From positions 9,792,811-9,856,810 of the forward strand of contig NW_024037062.1 of NCBI RefSeq assembly GCF_015706575.1: a DNA stretch of 64,000 nt, given 5' to 3'. A model generated the notes under the pieces. It saw only the letters and a program-made list of their open reading frames with translations. It made no database searches and was not told the DNA's origin. Positions 34,160 through 46,000 of this stretch are shown here, one piece after another (position 1 is the stretch's first letter; each line of letters opens with the position of its first letter). The stretch comes from Patiria miniata. Lineage: Eukaryota > Echinodermata > Asteroidea > Valvatida > Asterinidae. Both the position numbers and the translations under genes were made by a program.

Positions 34160-34375
34160 TATCCTGTACACGCGGGGAGAGTGTGGGTTCGAATCCAGCT
34201 GTTGACCATATATTGTGTCCTAGGGCAAGCCACTTTACCCCCACTTGCCTCTGGGACTACCATCCCATCCAGGGGGAATACAAAAATATTCTCAGTCGTT
34301 TCATGCTACTGAAACCGGAGATGAACGCTGGCCTGATTGGCCACATTGGCTCGTGACAGACCTACATGTAACTTT
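34160..34375 (+). mobile_element. tRNA-related SINE, third family
   Basis: GTGGGTTCGAATCCAGCTG (B box) then GGGCAAGCCACTTTACCCCC and a tail of TAACTTTACTTTTACTTTTT. A shorter copy with the same order lies at 11,390-11,500. Confidence 0.65.
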
Positions 34376-36050
34376 ACTTTTACTTTTTACACATGGGTGG
34401 TGTGAAGCAATTGTGATAAACCAGCATGCCTAGGGACACAAACACAGTTTATTAACACTGTAGTCCAACATCTGGACTCGAGCTTTCATGTGTTTGGTGT
34501 GTCATTTTGGTTATACAAGCAGTTTTTACATCCACAAATCACACACGTTAACCGATGTAGTATTCCTAACAAGCCATTTCAACAATGATTCCGTGTGAAC
34601 CATCGTTGTGACATGACGATATTCCTTCGTTGCCTTGAAAATGACAGCATACTAGGCCCAACAGTTTCAGAGAATGCTTGATCCTATTATTTACTCTCAA
34701 TCAAGCAGGATATTTTGCAATACTTGGGCAGTTTTGTCTATAAATGTTTGCAAATGATGACTACCTTAAAATTGTTTTGGATTTTAGCTGTGAGTTGCTC
34801 CCCAAAAACCATTTACGTCACACCAACGCAAACTTTCAGGAAAATAGTCACAACGTTATCCTTTCCCCCCGTGATAAAGAGTATGTCGAATGTTTGTATT
34901 AATGTGACATTTGTACCATTTCAGTGGGCCAATTAGGCTTAAAAATTGTGTTTTTGATGAAATTAATTGATAGGTCCTGTGCCTTATTCTATATGGATCT
35001 GTCTATCATTTTAATGAAGTATGTCAGTTATTATAAACACTGCGACATTCCTAAACGGCCTTTGATGTTTCCGTGTTGTTTCTTCCATGTGTCCTCAACA
35101 CTGAGCAGTGTCGGCCTCGCTATGCCTCGACCTTGTTCCCAGGGTGTGCTTTCAATCTCAAGACAATACTAGACCCTGGCAGGGAAACTTGCTTCATGTT
35201 TTCTGATTCGTTCCCTCAATAGCAAGTAATGGATTTACATCGTGTCGTGGGTGATTTTATTCCCGTGTGTTATGTGTTTAACATTTGGGATTATTACATT
35301 CAATCCTTTCGAAACAATCCTCCTTTTTTCCATTTTGCGTATAATCCTATTTAGTGAAATACTGCGTGTTGTGTGGGTAAGATTAGAACACTTCAACTTA
35401 GAAAAAAACTAATGGTGGAATTTAAATTCAGATTTTTCTAAATTTGGTTTGAATTCCACTGTTCCATTTTGATTTTGGAACTGGATATTCAAAACAAACC
35501 TTAAAAAACTAAGCCTTCCTTTTTTTTGACACAAGTTAAAGAAAACAACTGGAACATCCCCCAATTTGCTCCAAGGTCTCTGATTGCAACTGAATTCACT
35601 TGCTAGTGGTCTTCTTGGTATATGAATAGCCTGCCCATTCAACTTATCAGAGAGTTCCCATCCATTTTGTTTTCAACGTTACAGCTCTGGAGTGTTATTG
35701 TAAAAGCCCAGTGGTCATTGAATCCTGTAAACTATACCCAGTCATTGGGAGGGCATTTTATGCGGCACCTCACTCGTCACTTTTTGTTGGCATGACTGTG
35801 AGCTGGATGGGAACTTCCGGTGAAATCAGATAACCGTTAATCGGTTTGAAAACAAGTTGGATAACCGGATTTTGTAATATATGATTTCTCCCACCACCAG
35901 AAAATACCACGCCCCTTCCGATTTTACCGGGGGGGGTACCAATTTCAATAGGGGGCGCTGTGCAAATTCGACGATTATTAACACTCATTACAGAGTGGTG
36001 TACCGTTTTTTGAACAGGCAGACATTAGACCAGTATAATTTTTTGGGGAT
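34376..36050. other. Intergenic, no feature recognised
   Basis: Between DDI and the mGluR-like gene. No supported exon or structured repeat, apart from short poly-G and poly-C runs near 35,930. Open frames up to 82 codons look random. Confidence 0.6.
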
Positions 36051-36053
36051 GTC

Positions 36054-36152
36054 ACAGCAGGGGGAGGGGGGGGGGGGTTCGACTTATTTTTTGGGACAGA
36101 GCTAAGGTGTTTTTTTTTGGACCCCCCCCCCCCCCTCTGGATCCGCGCCTGT
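36054..36152. mobile_element. Fragment of a poly-C hAT-like element
   Basis: Poly-G and poly-C tracts followed by GGATCCGCGCCTG, the same terminus type as at 49,469. The left boundary is uncertain; no target duplication was found. Confidence 0.35.
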
Positions 36153-36159
36153 AATGTAA

Positions 36160-37915
36160 TATATAATTTCACCGAAAAAAGTTAAACACTTTAATTATTT
36201 GTTTTCTGAATGTTGCTCTTTTTTTGGCACACTCTGTTCATGTTACACCACAAATGCAAGCATCCAATATTTTAAACAAATATTTTAAACAAACAATTGG
36301 CAGTCGCATTAATTCGTGAATCAATACAAATGCACTTTTATTTCAATAAGAAAAAAAATGAATGTTCACTTGCACTTTTCCAAACCGAAAGAAAAGTACA
36401 CTCATCTCATGTCAACCTTTTCGTGGGTCCCCCGGCGCCCCCCCCCCCTAAGTACCCATAAAAAGTCATGAAACGTCTGCAGCCTCGGATCATGTCCCTC
36501 AAGCAAATCATCCATCGCATGTCATGTACTTAGGAATGCGTTGTACCATCACAAATGTACTTAAACGTAAGTGACTATTAAAAAAAAACATACGAACGCA
36601 TACAAAGTTTCACCTTATCACACGCCAAAACAAACCCAAGTCGTTGCTTTATTGTCTCCTTGAGTGACGTTCTCTCGGCTCTCGCTTCGTTATTCAGATT
36701 TTTCTCGCAAATCACACTGCCTTCCAGAATTTCAGTGCATCATCCAAGAATTACACGCCTTACCGGACACCAGTAAAAGTCGATGGCATCAGCAAGTTGC
36801 ATTGATCACAAATAATGGTTCGTGGTACACAGGCCTGCAGGCAATTAGATTTCCCTCCAACATTTCATCCGACTAATTACATCATCAAGCACTTTTAGAG
36901 TTCGGTCAAAAGCAATGCCCACAATAGCCACGGGTCGTGGTCAGAAAAGCACGAACAATCGATTATGATTTTTCAAACAAATTAGACTCTTCGTCAGGAC
37001 GGGAAACCCGCACAACAATGCTGTTTGAGATGGAATTAACTTTCAATCCGCCATCTCAAACGTCATTCCTGGCTTTTAGGGTTTACTAATTTTGCCGTCT
37101 ATTCAGCCGTCGATTTCGAAGATTTCTGGACACTCGGTGGAAATGGAAAAGATGTTACGGTGGCCTTCATCATGCAAGAAGCATACGCCACGAGAGTATG
37201 ATACATGTGTAGGGAAAAGTAGTTTAGAATTCAATTTTCGTTACAGATGCTTCGTCTGTTTCACCATCATTTTTATTCCCAGACACGGTGCTGGCAAGAC
37301 CGTTTATGTTCTATCTGTAAACACAATGGAAGCTTAAATCAGTCGACATCGAACAAAACACAAATACAATGCCACGTCGCCATTACTGTGTAATATTTTG
37401 TGTAATTCGCCTGGGAGGATGCCTTTTGTTGTCTATTATTTTTCTTTTCTTTTTTTCAAGATTCCGGAAGTCACGGCTTAATTTTTCAGCTCTTATTTCT
37501 TCGAACACAATGGGGGATTTATTATATCACCTAGACCTTCATCCAAATTGGACCTCGATGGTGCTTTAACAACCGTGTCGCACGGCATTAATTTTGTTTT
37601 TACTTCAGAAATTTCCAGGGTAAATTGAATTAGCAGACCTGTTTCACGATCCGTAAAAGCTCCTGTTTTTCGGTTTTTCCCCCTTCTTTTCTTGTGAAGG
37701 TTATGCCATTGTCATGCTCCTTAACAATCGGAAAGTCTTTAGTATGCATCACAAAACACCTCGTCCACAAAAATAATACACCGCATCTTGAATAGATGAA
37801 TTTAATCATGTAGAAATGGCATCCGTCGTGATAAATTACATTAGGGGGAGAAAGGGTATAGGTGACGCTCAAAAGCGCTTGTCTGAACTGCTGTAATTTG
37901 CCTACTGCATTGCCG
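36160..37915. other. Intergenic upstream region of the mGluR-like gene
   Basis: AT-rich with a C run near 36,430. No exon is supported: the 70-100 codon open frames lack family resemblance and splice context. Any distal control elements of the receptor would be here but none can be named. Confidence 0.55.
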
Positions 37916-37917
37916 GG

Positions 37918-37925
37918 TATAAATA
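37918..37925 (+). promoter_or_regulatory. TATA box of the mGluR-like gene
   Basis: TATAAATA lies 50 nt before the start codon, giving an expected start near 37,948 and a leader of only about 25-30 nt (context AAGATGG at the ATG). The short distance suggests there is no upstream leader exon. Confidence 0.65.
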
Positions 37926-37974
37926 CAGTGCGCAGGTTGTCGATCATCACAACTTGTAGTGACTTGAAGCTAAG

Positions 37975-40900
37975 ATGGCAATGGTAGCTATCGTGTGTTT
38001 ACTGATGACTGTAACCGTGACGGTATTGTGTGCAGAGATACCGCCAGCTCTTGAAATGCGGCATACGAGTCGCGGTGACTTCATCATTGGGGGTATCTAC
38101 CCGTTCCGCTCGTCGGGTACAGCCGAGCCTTGTACCTCTGTCCCAAGCAGATGGGCGGTGGAAATGTCCCAGACCATGATCTTCGCCATACAAGAGATCA
38201 ACAGCGACCCGTCTCTTCTGTCTGGGTGCAGGCTTGGATACGACATCCGAGATGACTGTCGGTCCGAGGAGTTCACCCTCTACACCACCACCTCGCTGGC
38301 GACGGGGCGGCAACCTCTCGGGGCGGTTGTACCAGCGGTTGGGATACCGGTCGGCATGATCGGCCCCGAGTCTAGCGTCCACGCCATCTACGCCGGGAAA
38401 GTGGCAAGCCTGTACCAGATCCCGATCATATCCTACTCGGCCACCAGCGACGAGCTGAGCAACAAGGAGAGGTTCCCTTACTTTCTGAGGACCGTCCCTC
38501 CAGACGAGCTGCAAGCCCGAGCGATCGTCGACATCCTGCTGCACCACGATTGGCGCTACGTCGGGTTGCTGTACTCGGCCGACACGTACGGCATCCACGG
38601 CTCGCTGGAGGTCGCGAAGCTGGCTGAACGGAACAACATTTGCGTGGCTTTCTCCATTGCGATACGAGAGGAACCGGAACCAAACGAGATTGAGGACATT
38701 GTCGCCAGAGTCGGCTCCTTTCGACACGCCACGGTTTTCGTGGTGTTCAGTTTTAATCGGCACATGTACGACGTTCTGAGAGCCATTCACGTTGCCTATC
38801 CCGGGCGAAAACTCGTCTGTATCGGTAGCGATGGGTTCAGTGGATATGGATTTCTTGAGTATCCGAGTTTGGCAAACGTCACACGAGGCAGCTTCTTCGT
38901 CAGACTGACACAGAACACAGTCCCCAACGTGGAAAAATACATTCGAAGCCTAGGAAAGGGAGACATCGACGAGAAAGAGGTCACTCCGTGGATGTCGGAG
39001 TACATTGATGAATGGCGTGCCCATTACAATTGCTCCAACATGACATTGTGTCCAATACCATTTGGCGACACACAAAGCAATGTGTACTTGGCGGTCTACG
39101 CCTATGCACACGCGCTGCACAATTTCCACCAGTCACGCCAGAGCAACGGAAGCTGCTTCAACATCACTGGTCAGATGTTGCTGCCGTATCTTTTGAATGG
39201 TTCATTCGAAAGCGAAGCAGGTCACGTCGACTTTGACTCGAACGGTAACTCCGGAGGCAGGTACCGGTTAAATCAAATGCAGCTGTCACCGGACGGGCAG
39301 TTTGAGCGAGTTGGCGTTGGGTTCTGGGAGTCGCACCGGGTCGGCAACGGGCTGGATTTAACTCCAGACGCCGTGCGTTGGCCGCTCGGGAGTCCCCAGC
39401 CTCCGATGTCCCTTTGCATGGAGCGGTGTCACCCTGGGTTCATCGTTGTTCCCTTGGAACAAAAATGCTGCTGGGGTTGTCGGGAGTGCCCGGTCAACGC
39501 CATCGTGGTCAACGACTCTCGGTGTCAAACATGCCGCGCTGCCCTCTGGCCGGACTCAAACCGATCGGCGTGCGAGGCAATACACCCAACCTCCGTGGAT
39601 CTGAACAGCGGGGCAAGCATCGTCTTGCTGTCCGTGTCAGCATGCGGGATCCTCTCCTGTGTCCTAACAGCTGCTGGGCTGTATCACCACCGCGGGCACG
39701 CCTTGATAAAAGCCACCAGTCGAGAGCTAAGCTGCATCAACATCCTGGGCCTGACGGCTGCCTTCGCCAGCGTCTACTTCCTCCTAGCTCGCCCCTCGGC
39801 CGCGAGCTGCCTCATGGCAGAGGCAGCCATCTCGCTGAGCTTCACGCTGATCTACGCACCGACGCTGCTGAAGGTGAACCGAATCTTTCGCATATTTCAG
39901 TCCAGTCGGAGGTCCGTTCGCCGTCCTCGATTTGTTGGTCCCAAGCACCAGATGATGCTAGCTTTCGTCTTTATTCTCATACAGGTAAACCATTGATTTT
40001 TGAAGATTTTTTTTTATTATTTAAGGAGGGTTTTCAAAATCACCTGGAAAACCTGAGTTCTGTCGATTTATGTATTCTGTTTCCCCTGACATGCCGCTTG
40101 CCAACTATATTCTTTAAAATATTCAAAATCCATATGTTGACGTCCTTTTTAAAATTATATTGGATGAATTTTTCTACCATATGGCAAATTGTACGCCTTT
40201 GCTCGAAACCCGAGGATAATTACGATGGTAAATAATGACATGATAATGTTTTGTAGAGATGTTTTAAACATAATTTGGTTTTTGTCCCCGTGCATTCCGT
40301 CCTTTTATATAGGCCTAAATATATACCAATCCTAGCGCGCTATCAATGTTATCACTAAGTCCCCCTTCAAAGGCGAAAGCATTGTGCTATAGCTATTGTT
40401 CAGATAATCGTCACGGGGCAGTGCATACAGTAGCGTGCACAATGTTTTCTTCATTAAAGGGGCCTCTAGTTGTGTAGTCAGTAAGATGCGTTCAAGTTTG
40501 ACATTTTAGGCATCTCTAGGAGATATAGTTAAACCAATGTTATAAGAACATTCCTCCCTTCTTACTGATGCTTTTGTCGGGCATTACTCGTAGGTGTTCG
40601 CGAGTATCATGTCGGCATCGGTCGCCCCCTCCCAACCGACAATACTTCTCCCGCCCGATGTACGTAAATACGTCGAACTTTACTGCTCGTTCGGCGAAGG
40701 GTTCACCGCAAGCATCGCCTACAACGCGGCCATCATTCTGGCTTGCTGTTTCTACGCCTTCAAGACCCGTAAGGTTCCCAGCAACTACAACGAATCCAAG
40801 TTCATAGCCGTGAGCGTCTATTCCACCCTGGTCTTGTTCCTAGCCGTCATACCGGTGTACACAACGGCCCTGCAGGTACTCCAGAAAGTGGCCACTCTCT

Positions 40901-41136
40901 CGGCTGCTCTGCAGATGAACGCAAGTCTGACGCTGGCGCTGGTGTATTTGCCCAAATTGTACGGGATCCACTTTGCGCACGAGTTGAACGTGCAAGAATG
41001 GCGCACGACGACGGCGGGAAACCAGATCGGCTCTGTGAGTGGGACAGTCAACCAGATGAAGCCTGACTCCGCGAGTGACTTGACCAAGCAAACCAACGAA
41101 TGCGCGGGTACCAGCTCCAATGGCGGGCCAATGTGA
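37975..41136 (+). CDS. Metabotropic glutamate receptor-like class C GPCR, 2 exons
   Basis: Exons 37975-39984 and 40594-41136; 850 aa, intron of phase 0 inside TM4. Residues 1-20 form a signal peptide. A Venus-flytrap domain (about 33-475) keeps residues that bind glutamate in mGluR1: S133/S134, T157 in YSATS, D177, Y205 and D286 in GSDG; the Arg78 position seems replaced (RWAVEM region, 59-64). A nine-cysteine domain (about 476-535) has the CCWGCREC core. Seven TM helices: about 546-570, 586-605, 612-634, 658-680, 705-727, 740-762, 768-792. The ICL3/TM6 text TRKVPSNYNESKF and the TM7 end LPKLYG match mGluRs. The cytoplasmic tail is short (about 55 aa). A plasma-membrane receptor for glutamate or a related amino acid is inferred. 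Odd: ectodomain, Cys-rich domain and TM1-4 are in one exon, unlike the multi-exon vertebrate genes. Confidence 0.9.
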
Positions 41137-41187
41137 CTGAAGATCTGAGTAAAAGAATCAGCGTGTATAGTCGAGAATCTTTAAGAG

Positions 41188-41482
41188 AGCAGGCTAGCCT
41201 GCTAGCTCGCCTGCAAGCCAACCAGCCGCCTTCAGGCCAACCAAGCCGGCCAGCCAGCAGGCCAACCAAGCCGGCCAGCCAGCAGGCCAACCAAGCCGGA
41301 CAGCCAGCAAGCCGGACAGCCAGGCAGACAACCGGGGAGCCAGCCAGGCAGCCAGCCACCGGGGCAGCCAGCCAGCCAGCTAGCCAACCGGTCGGGGAGC
41401 CAGCCAGCCAGACGGGGAGACAGCCAGCCAGCCAACCAACCAACCAACCAACCAACCAACCAACCAACCAACCAACCAACCA
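41188..41482 (+). repeat. CCAG/CCAA low-complexity tract in the mGluR-like 3'UTR
   Basis: About 290 nt built from CCAG, CCAA and GGCCAACCAAG variants, ending in an uninterrupted run of CCAA units (about 41,429-41,480). It gives long spurious Trp/Leu/Gly-rich or Gln/Pro/Ala-rich open frames on both strands; these are not taken as genes. Confidence 0.85.
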
Positions 41483-41501
41483 GCAAACCGGCTCGGCAGC
41501 C

Positions 41502-41507
41502 AATAAA
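41502..41507 (+). terminator. Poly(A) signal of the mGluR-like gene
   Basis: AATAAA 366 nt after the stop codon, directly after the CCAG/CCAA repeat tract. It is the first hexamer downstream, so the tract would lie in the 3'UTR. Confidence 0.55.
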
Positions 41508-41509
41508 CG

Positions 41510-42630
41510 AAATCAAAAGGTCACACAACTAGGGAGACATTTCCGATCGAATTCTTTCAACTGCAGTTGCTTGTCATCTACTTTAATTTTTATTGTTCAT
41601 GCAAAATACATGTAACAGAAATAATTTTATGTCATAAAGTTCGGATTATGAAAAAAAGGAAGAAAGAACACAACACTTACACTTTACCATACCACCATTC
41701 GACACCACTGGTTAGCCTATTGCTATTGCACTACAAAATGTTTCAGCAAGAAGTATCAGCCATAGAAATCACAAAAATAAGCCTTGGCAATCTTCTAATT
41801 TGCTTTACGTTATTAAGAGAAAAGATTAAAAAGTATCTTATATTTCTAATCTCTTAAAAAAATTACCTTCTTTTACATACATGATACCATGTATTTTGTT
41901 AAGTATTACCTAAAAATCCAACTTATCCTTTACACATGTGGTAATATCGCCGAAAAGGCGGAAAAGCTGCCTGTAAAATAGACTACATTGTATTTTTAGT
42001 TTTCGCTTTGGAATTCGGAAAAAACTTGACTAGCAGTGATCACAAAACACTGAACTGTTCAGCTGGACTTTTCCTTTAAAAACGCATGACGATGTTCAGA
42101 CATAATGTACATGTAATTCTAAACTATAGCACTAACATGATCTACATGTTTCAAAGGCACGCCGCTTGGGTTCTAATGTAGTCACTTTACACATTTGTTT
42201 TTGCAATGTCCCTTTGTTGGTTCGGAGAGATCCTTTAATTTTCACAAGATCAATCCCAAAATAATTTCTTTGTGTTAGAATTGCGTGCGGCTTACAGTCC
42301 ATTCAATAGGTTACTTTGGGTACTAGTTTAAAGACTTTTAGAACGTCCAACCTTCACTTTACTGGGAATTATTTTTATGAGCTTTTAAAAATAAATACCA
42401 ATTGAAATATAAACATTACAGATACTTTGCTACAACGAAACAGCGACTTTCTTCGTTAACTAGTTAAACCGCTTTCTGGTATTATTATCACAGATCATTT
42501 AAAATTATTAGCTGTTCGCCACAAACTTCGATATTCGACATCCTACTTCGTGTCTTAAAAACGTACAAAACTGCGGTGTTCGCAATTCCCCAGAGTATTT
42601 TTTTTCACAGACAGAATATGTGGTTAATGT
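41510..42630. other. Intergenic between converging 3' ends
   Basis: The mGluR-like gene (plus) and the gelsolin-like gene (minus) converge here. AT-rich, no repeat or exon recognised. Confidence 0.55.
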
Positions 42631-42635
42631 GATGA

Positions 42636-42641
42636 TTTATT
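42636..42641 (-). terminator. Candidate poly(A) signal of the gelsolin-like gene
   Basis: AATAAA on the minus strand, about 450 nt after the stop codon (TAA, 43094-43092). The 3'UTR would include a short tandem repeat at 42,862-42,975. Confidence 0.4.
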
Positions 42642-42861
42642 GTTGCAGTGTTTTAAGTTTAGAGTTTAATACCTGGCAGTGCTGTAAGTAGTAGACTATT
42701 GTACAACCGGAATTTTTTCTTTGTCCTGTTTTGTGGCTTGTTATATCTTTAGTTGCACTTTTTGCCATTGTAGTGGTCACTGCGATGTTGTGCGAAATTT
42801 TTAACCATGCAGCAAGACTGTAAATATGAAACTGAAACAGTGACGTGCTGTGACAATGTGT

Positions 42862-42975
42862 TGAACGTTTCCAATGTGTTGCTGTACATTTACAACGGTT
42901 GAACGTTACCAATGCATTTACCACTTTAGTGTTGAACGTTACCAATGTGTTGCTGTGCATTTAACACTTTAGTGT
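42862..42975 (-). repeat. Short tandem repeat in the gelsolin-like 3'UTR
   Basis: The plus strand shows GTTGAACGTTACCAATG-type text three times, with CCAATGTGTTGCTGT(A/G)CATTTA appearing at the first and last copy. The unit is about 30-60 bp, imperfect. Confidence 0.6.
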
Positions 42976-43091
42976 CATCTGCATGATACAAGCGTTTGTA
43001 TCTAAAATTTCAAGAACGCCTGTGTCTGCGTAAGTGAGGTAAGAGGTGATGTAATAGGTCGATCTGGATGTCATAGGTCACGGTGACTGTC

Positions 43092-46000
43092 TTAAGACAG
43101 AGCCTTGAAGAATTCAGGCTTCTCATGACCCTCGTTGAAGCACGTGATTGGGATGAAGGGATGCTTGGTGTCCTGCAGATATTTCTGGAAAATTTAACAA
43201 GGAAAAGCTTTTCTTTAACATTTTTGACTACATTTTAGCCAAACTTTGGAGCAAGGAAAACATTTATGTAGCACCGTCTAGCGGAAGAATTTAAACAAAA
43301 ATACATGTTTACAGGTCATGTTGCCTTGTTCCCAATTAACTTCCTGAAAGAAGTCATGTACATTACGATGTCATTGCACAGCTATTTGTGAGAAACTGCA
43401 CCATTGGTCCAGCCTCGACTCCATGGGCGCGTGCGCGTTCCTTCACTTGAGATCGCGCAAGGCATGATGGGAAACAACATGGCGCAGCAAGATCTCGTAT
43501 CCATGGGAACGAGGTTGCCATTGGTCATATAATTCTGGCAGTGACAGTAGCTGTCAAAATGGCGTTTTTGCGGCACATCGATAATAAGAATAATACCTAT
43601 TAGTGTATTAAACGACCTGATAAACTTTCAAACATTAGCTCTTTTGCCATTTTCCCATCATGTTTATACTGGGGGAATCAGGTGTGTAATATTAAGTGAC
43701 ATAAATGCGCATGCGTCAGTTTTCATCTGAATACAACCTCGATCTTTACTTGCCATCAAGTTTCATGCGTGTTGACATTACTTAGTTCCAAAACAGGAAA
43801 GAACTCTCGATACAGAAAAGATAAACTCTATTCAAATTTAATGTTCACAGCATATTAATCCCGTTCTCTTTGATATGTTATTTTGAGACTTACGTGGGCG
43901 TAGGAGAAGGCGTTCTTTCTCTCGGCTGAGTCGGCGCCCTTGCCCACCCACACGTACAGTTCCTTCTTGTTGTCGACGATGAACACGTCCTGATGAGACA
44001 TCGTAGTTAAAAAAAGAAGAATGATTTCCGATTTTGGATTGGGTTTTTGGTCCCTATGCCTGATGCTGTGGGTTTTTTTCCCAGGATATTCTTCTGGGGT
44101 TTTCCTCCCACGTCTCACGTGCAACTCCCAGCTGGCTGTTAACTTCTGTACCGCATGTGTAATCTCTTGAATTGTGGTTGGTGTAAAAGTGGTGACATCA
44201 ACTGTTTAATGTGTTAAATGTTTGGGTTGCCCGTTTTTTTTATGACGTCATCTAAGACATGGGCTAAACCCAAAGATGAAAAGTGAATATCACTTAAAAG
44301 AAGGCAACGCACAAACCATTGATGCACGACTCTCAACTTACATTAGGATCCAGCTTGGATTTTGGCAGGCTTCCCTCCGCCTCCTTCGTGAAGTAAAGCT
44401 TGTCAGTGTTTTTCAGCCTTTGCAAAGAAAAAAAATAAATAAAAGGTCATAAAAACTATGGCATGTTATACACTTTGAAAATAAAATCACCAAATATTCG
44501 ATATACATGTAAATCCATTACTTGCTATTATTGATCGAATAAGAATACAGGAAGCAAGTTTCCCAACCAGGGGTTACTATTGAAAAGGGGTTCAAAAGAA
44601 AGTTAGCCCTGTGGACGAGGTTGTTACTGGATCGAATCAAAATACAGGGTGCAAGTTTCCCACCCAGGGGTTACTACATGTATTGTCTCGAGGTTGAAAG
44701 TAGACCATGTGAACGAGGTTGAAGTGGTAGTGATTCAATTGTTCACAAACTAGAAGCACGTGTGTATACCCACCTAAAGAGGGCGGGCTGGGAGTCATCC
44801 ACGCCCACTGCTGCGTCTTCCTCATCCAGCGGGTCGTCAGATAGAGCCTGCATGAATTGATGATCGGGACCAATGCGGGCCGACTCCAGGACTTGGCTGG
44901 AGGCTTTCCCACGACGACCCTTCAGCTGGGCCACGTACTGCATAGCCTGCAACCACGAATGCAAGATTAAAATACAATGGTAATAGGCCTTGTTACGTTG
45001 TTTTCACCCATTTGGGGTATAAAGTAAGCAGACGCGAATCGAAAGTTTTTGACATAGTATTAAATAGAAATACCTAAGCGTTCAAAAACAGCATGTTTGG
45101 TTATTGCTACGTTGCTGCTGAGCGCTGTTGTGCACGCTGCTGCACGCATATCCAGTAAGCTCCGCCCAGTGATGCTTCGACCAATCGTAGCCGCAATTCA
45201 TACTGCGACGTGCGTGCGCGCGCGTTTGACGCGCGCGTCCGAAACACCTGTCGTTGCCCCATAGATATAGAATAATTCTGTATCTATGGTTGCCCCACGT
45301 ACGCAGTGGGCGGGGCTTTTACTACAACAGCTATTTCTGTTCGTGTTGTTGCTTCCTGATGCTGCTGGGGCTGTTGCTTGCGTTTTCATTGCTTGCGTTT
45401 TTATTCTTCCTTACCTTAGTTTTCTCATCTTTGTTGCAAGTCTCGCCGTTCCACTGGAAGATCTTCAGTCCCAGATCCAAGATGAAGACATCACTGGAGT
45501 CCAAGACATGCTTGTTGAGAGGTTTCTGTACGAGAGGCGTGGGGCAACACAAAGGAAGACAGTTGTTCACGGTATTTCATCATATTTACTTCATCATTCA
45601 GGATTCAGGATTCCCATGCACTCTGGAAATCAGGGAAAACCTTGAAAAGAGTTTCCATTTTCCAGTCAGGGAAAACTTAAGGGACTTTTGGAAAATCACC
45701 AAAATCAAAAAAACTCGAGGAATTTGACAGTGACCCAGAAGGGAAAGGTTTTCGCCAGTTTGGCTTATTTGTGCGTCTTGTGTCATGTGACCAAGTTGTG
45801 TCCATTGACTGGCTAGACTGGCTATGATGTCTGTTAAAATAGTTTTTGCAGTGGTAACATTACACACGTCTCTCCAGACAATAACAATTGGCTGTGCTTT
45901 ACCACCTCTTGACTTCCCAGCCTCTTGACTTCCCAGCAACCTCGTTCAAGTGAAAGTATTTCCCATGCAATTTTGGATATTCCTGGGGAAAATATCGTGG

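Noticed and set aside
36664..36876. 70-codon plus frame upstream of the mGluR-like gene
   Set aside because: No splice context, motif or family resemblance.
37999..38790. 263-codon minus frame over the mGluR-like exon
   Set aside because: Antisense shadow of a GC-rich coding exon with clear family matches on the plus strand.
41048..41615. Long Trp/Leu/Gly-rich and Gln/Pro/Ala-rich frames over the CCAG tract
   Set aside because: They arise from the low-complexity repeat downstream of the mGluR-like stop codon.
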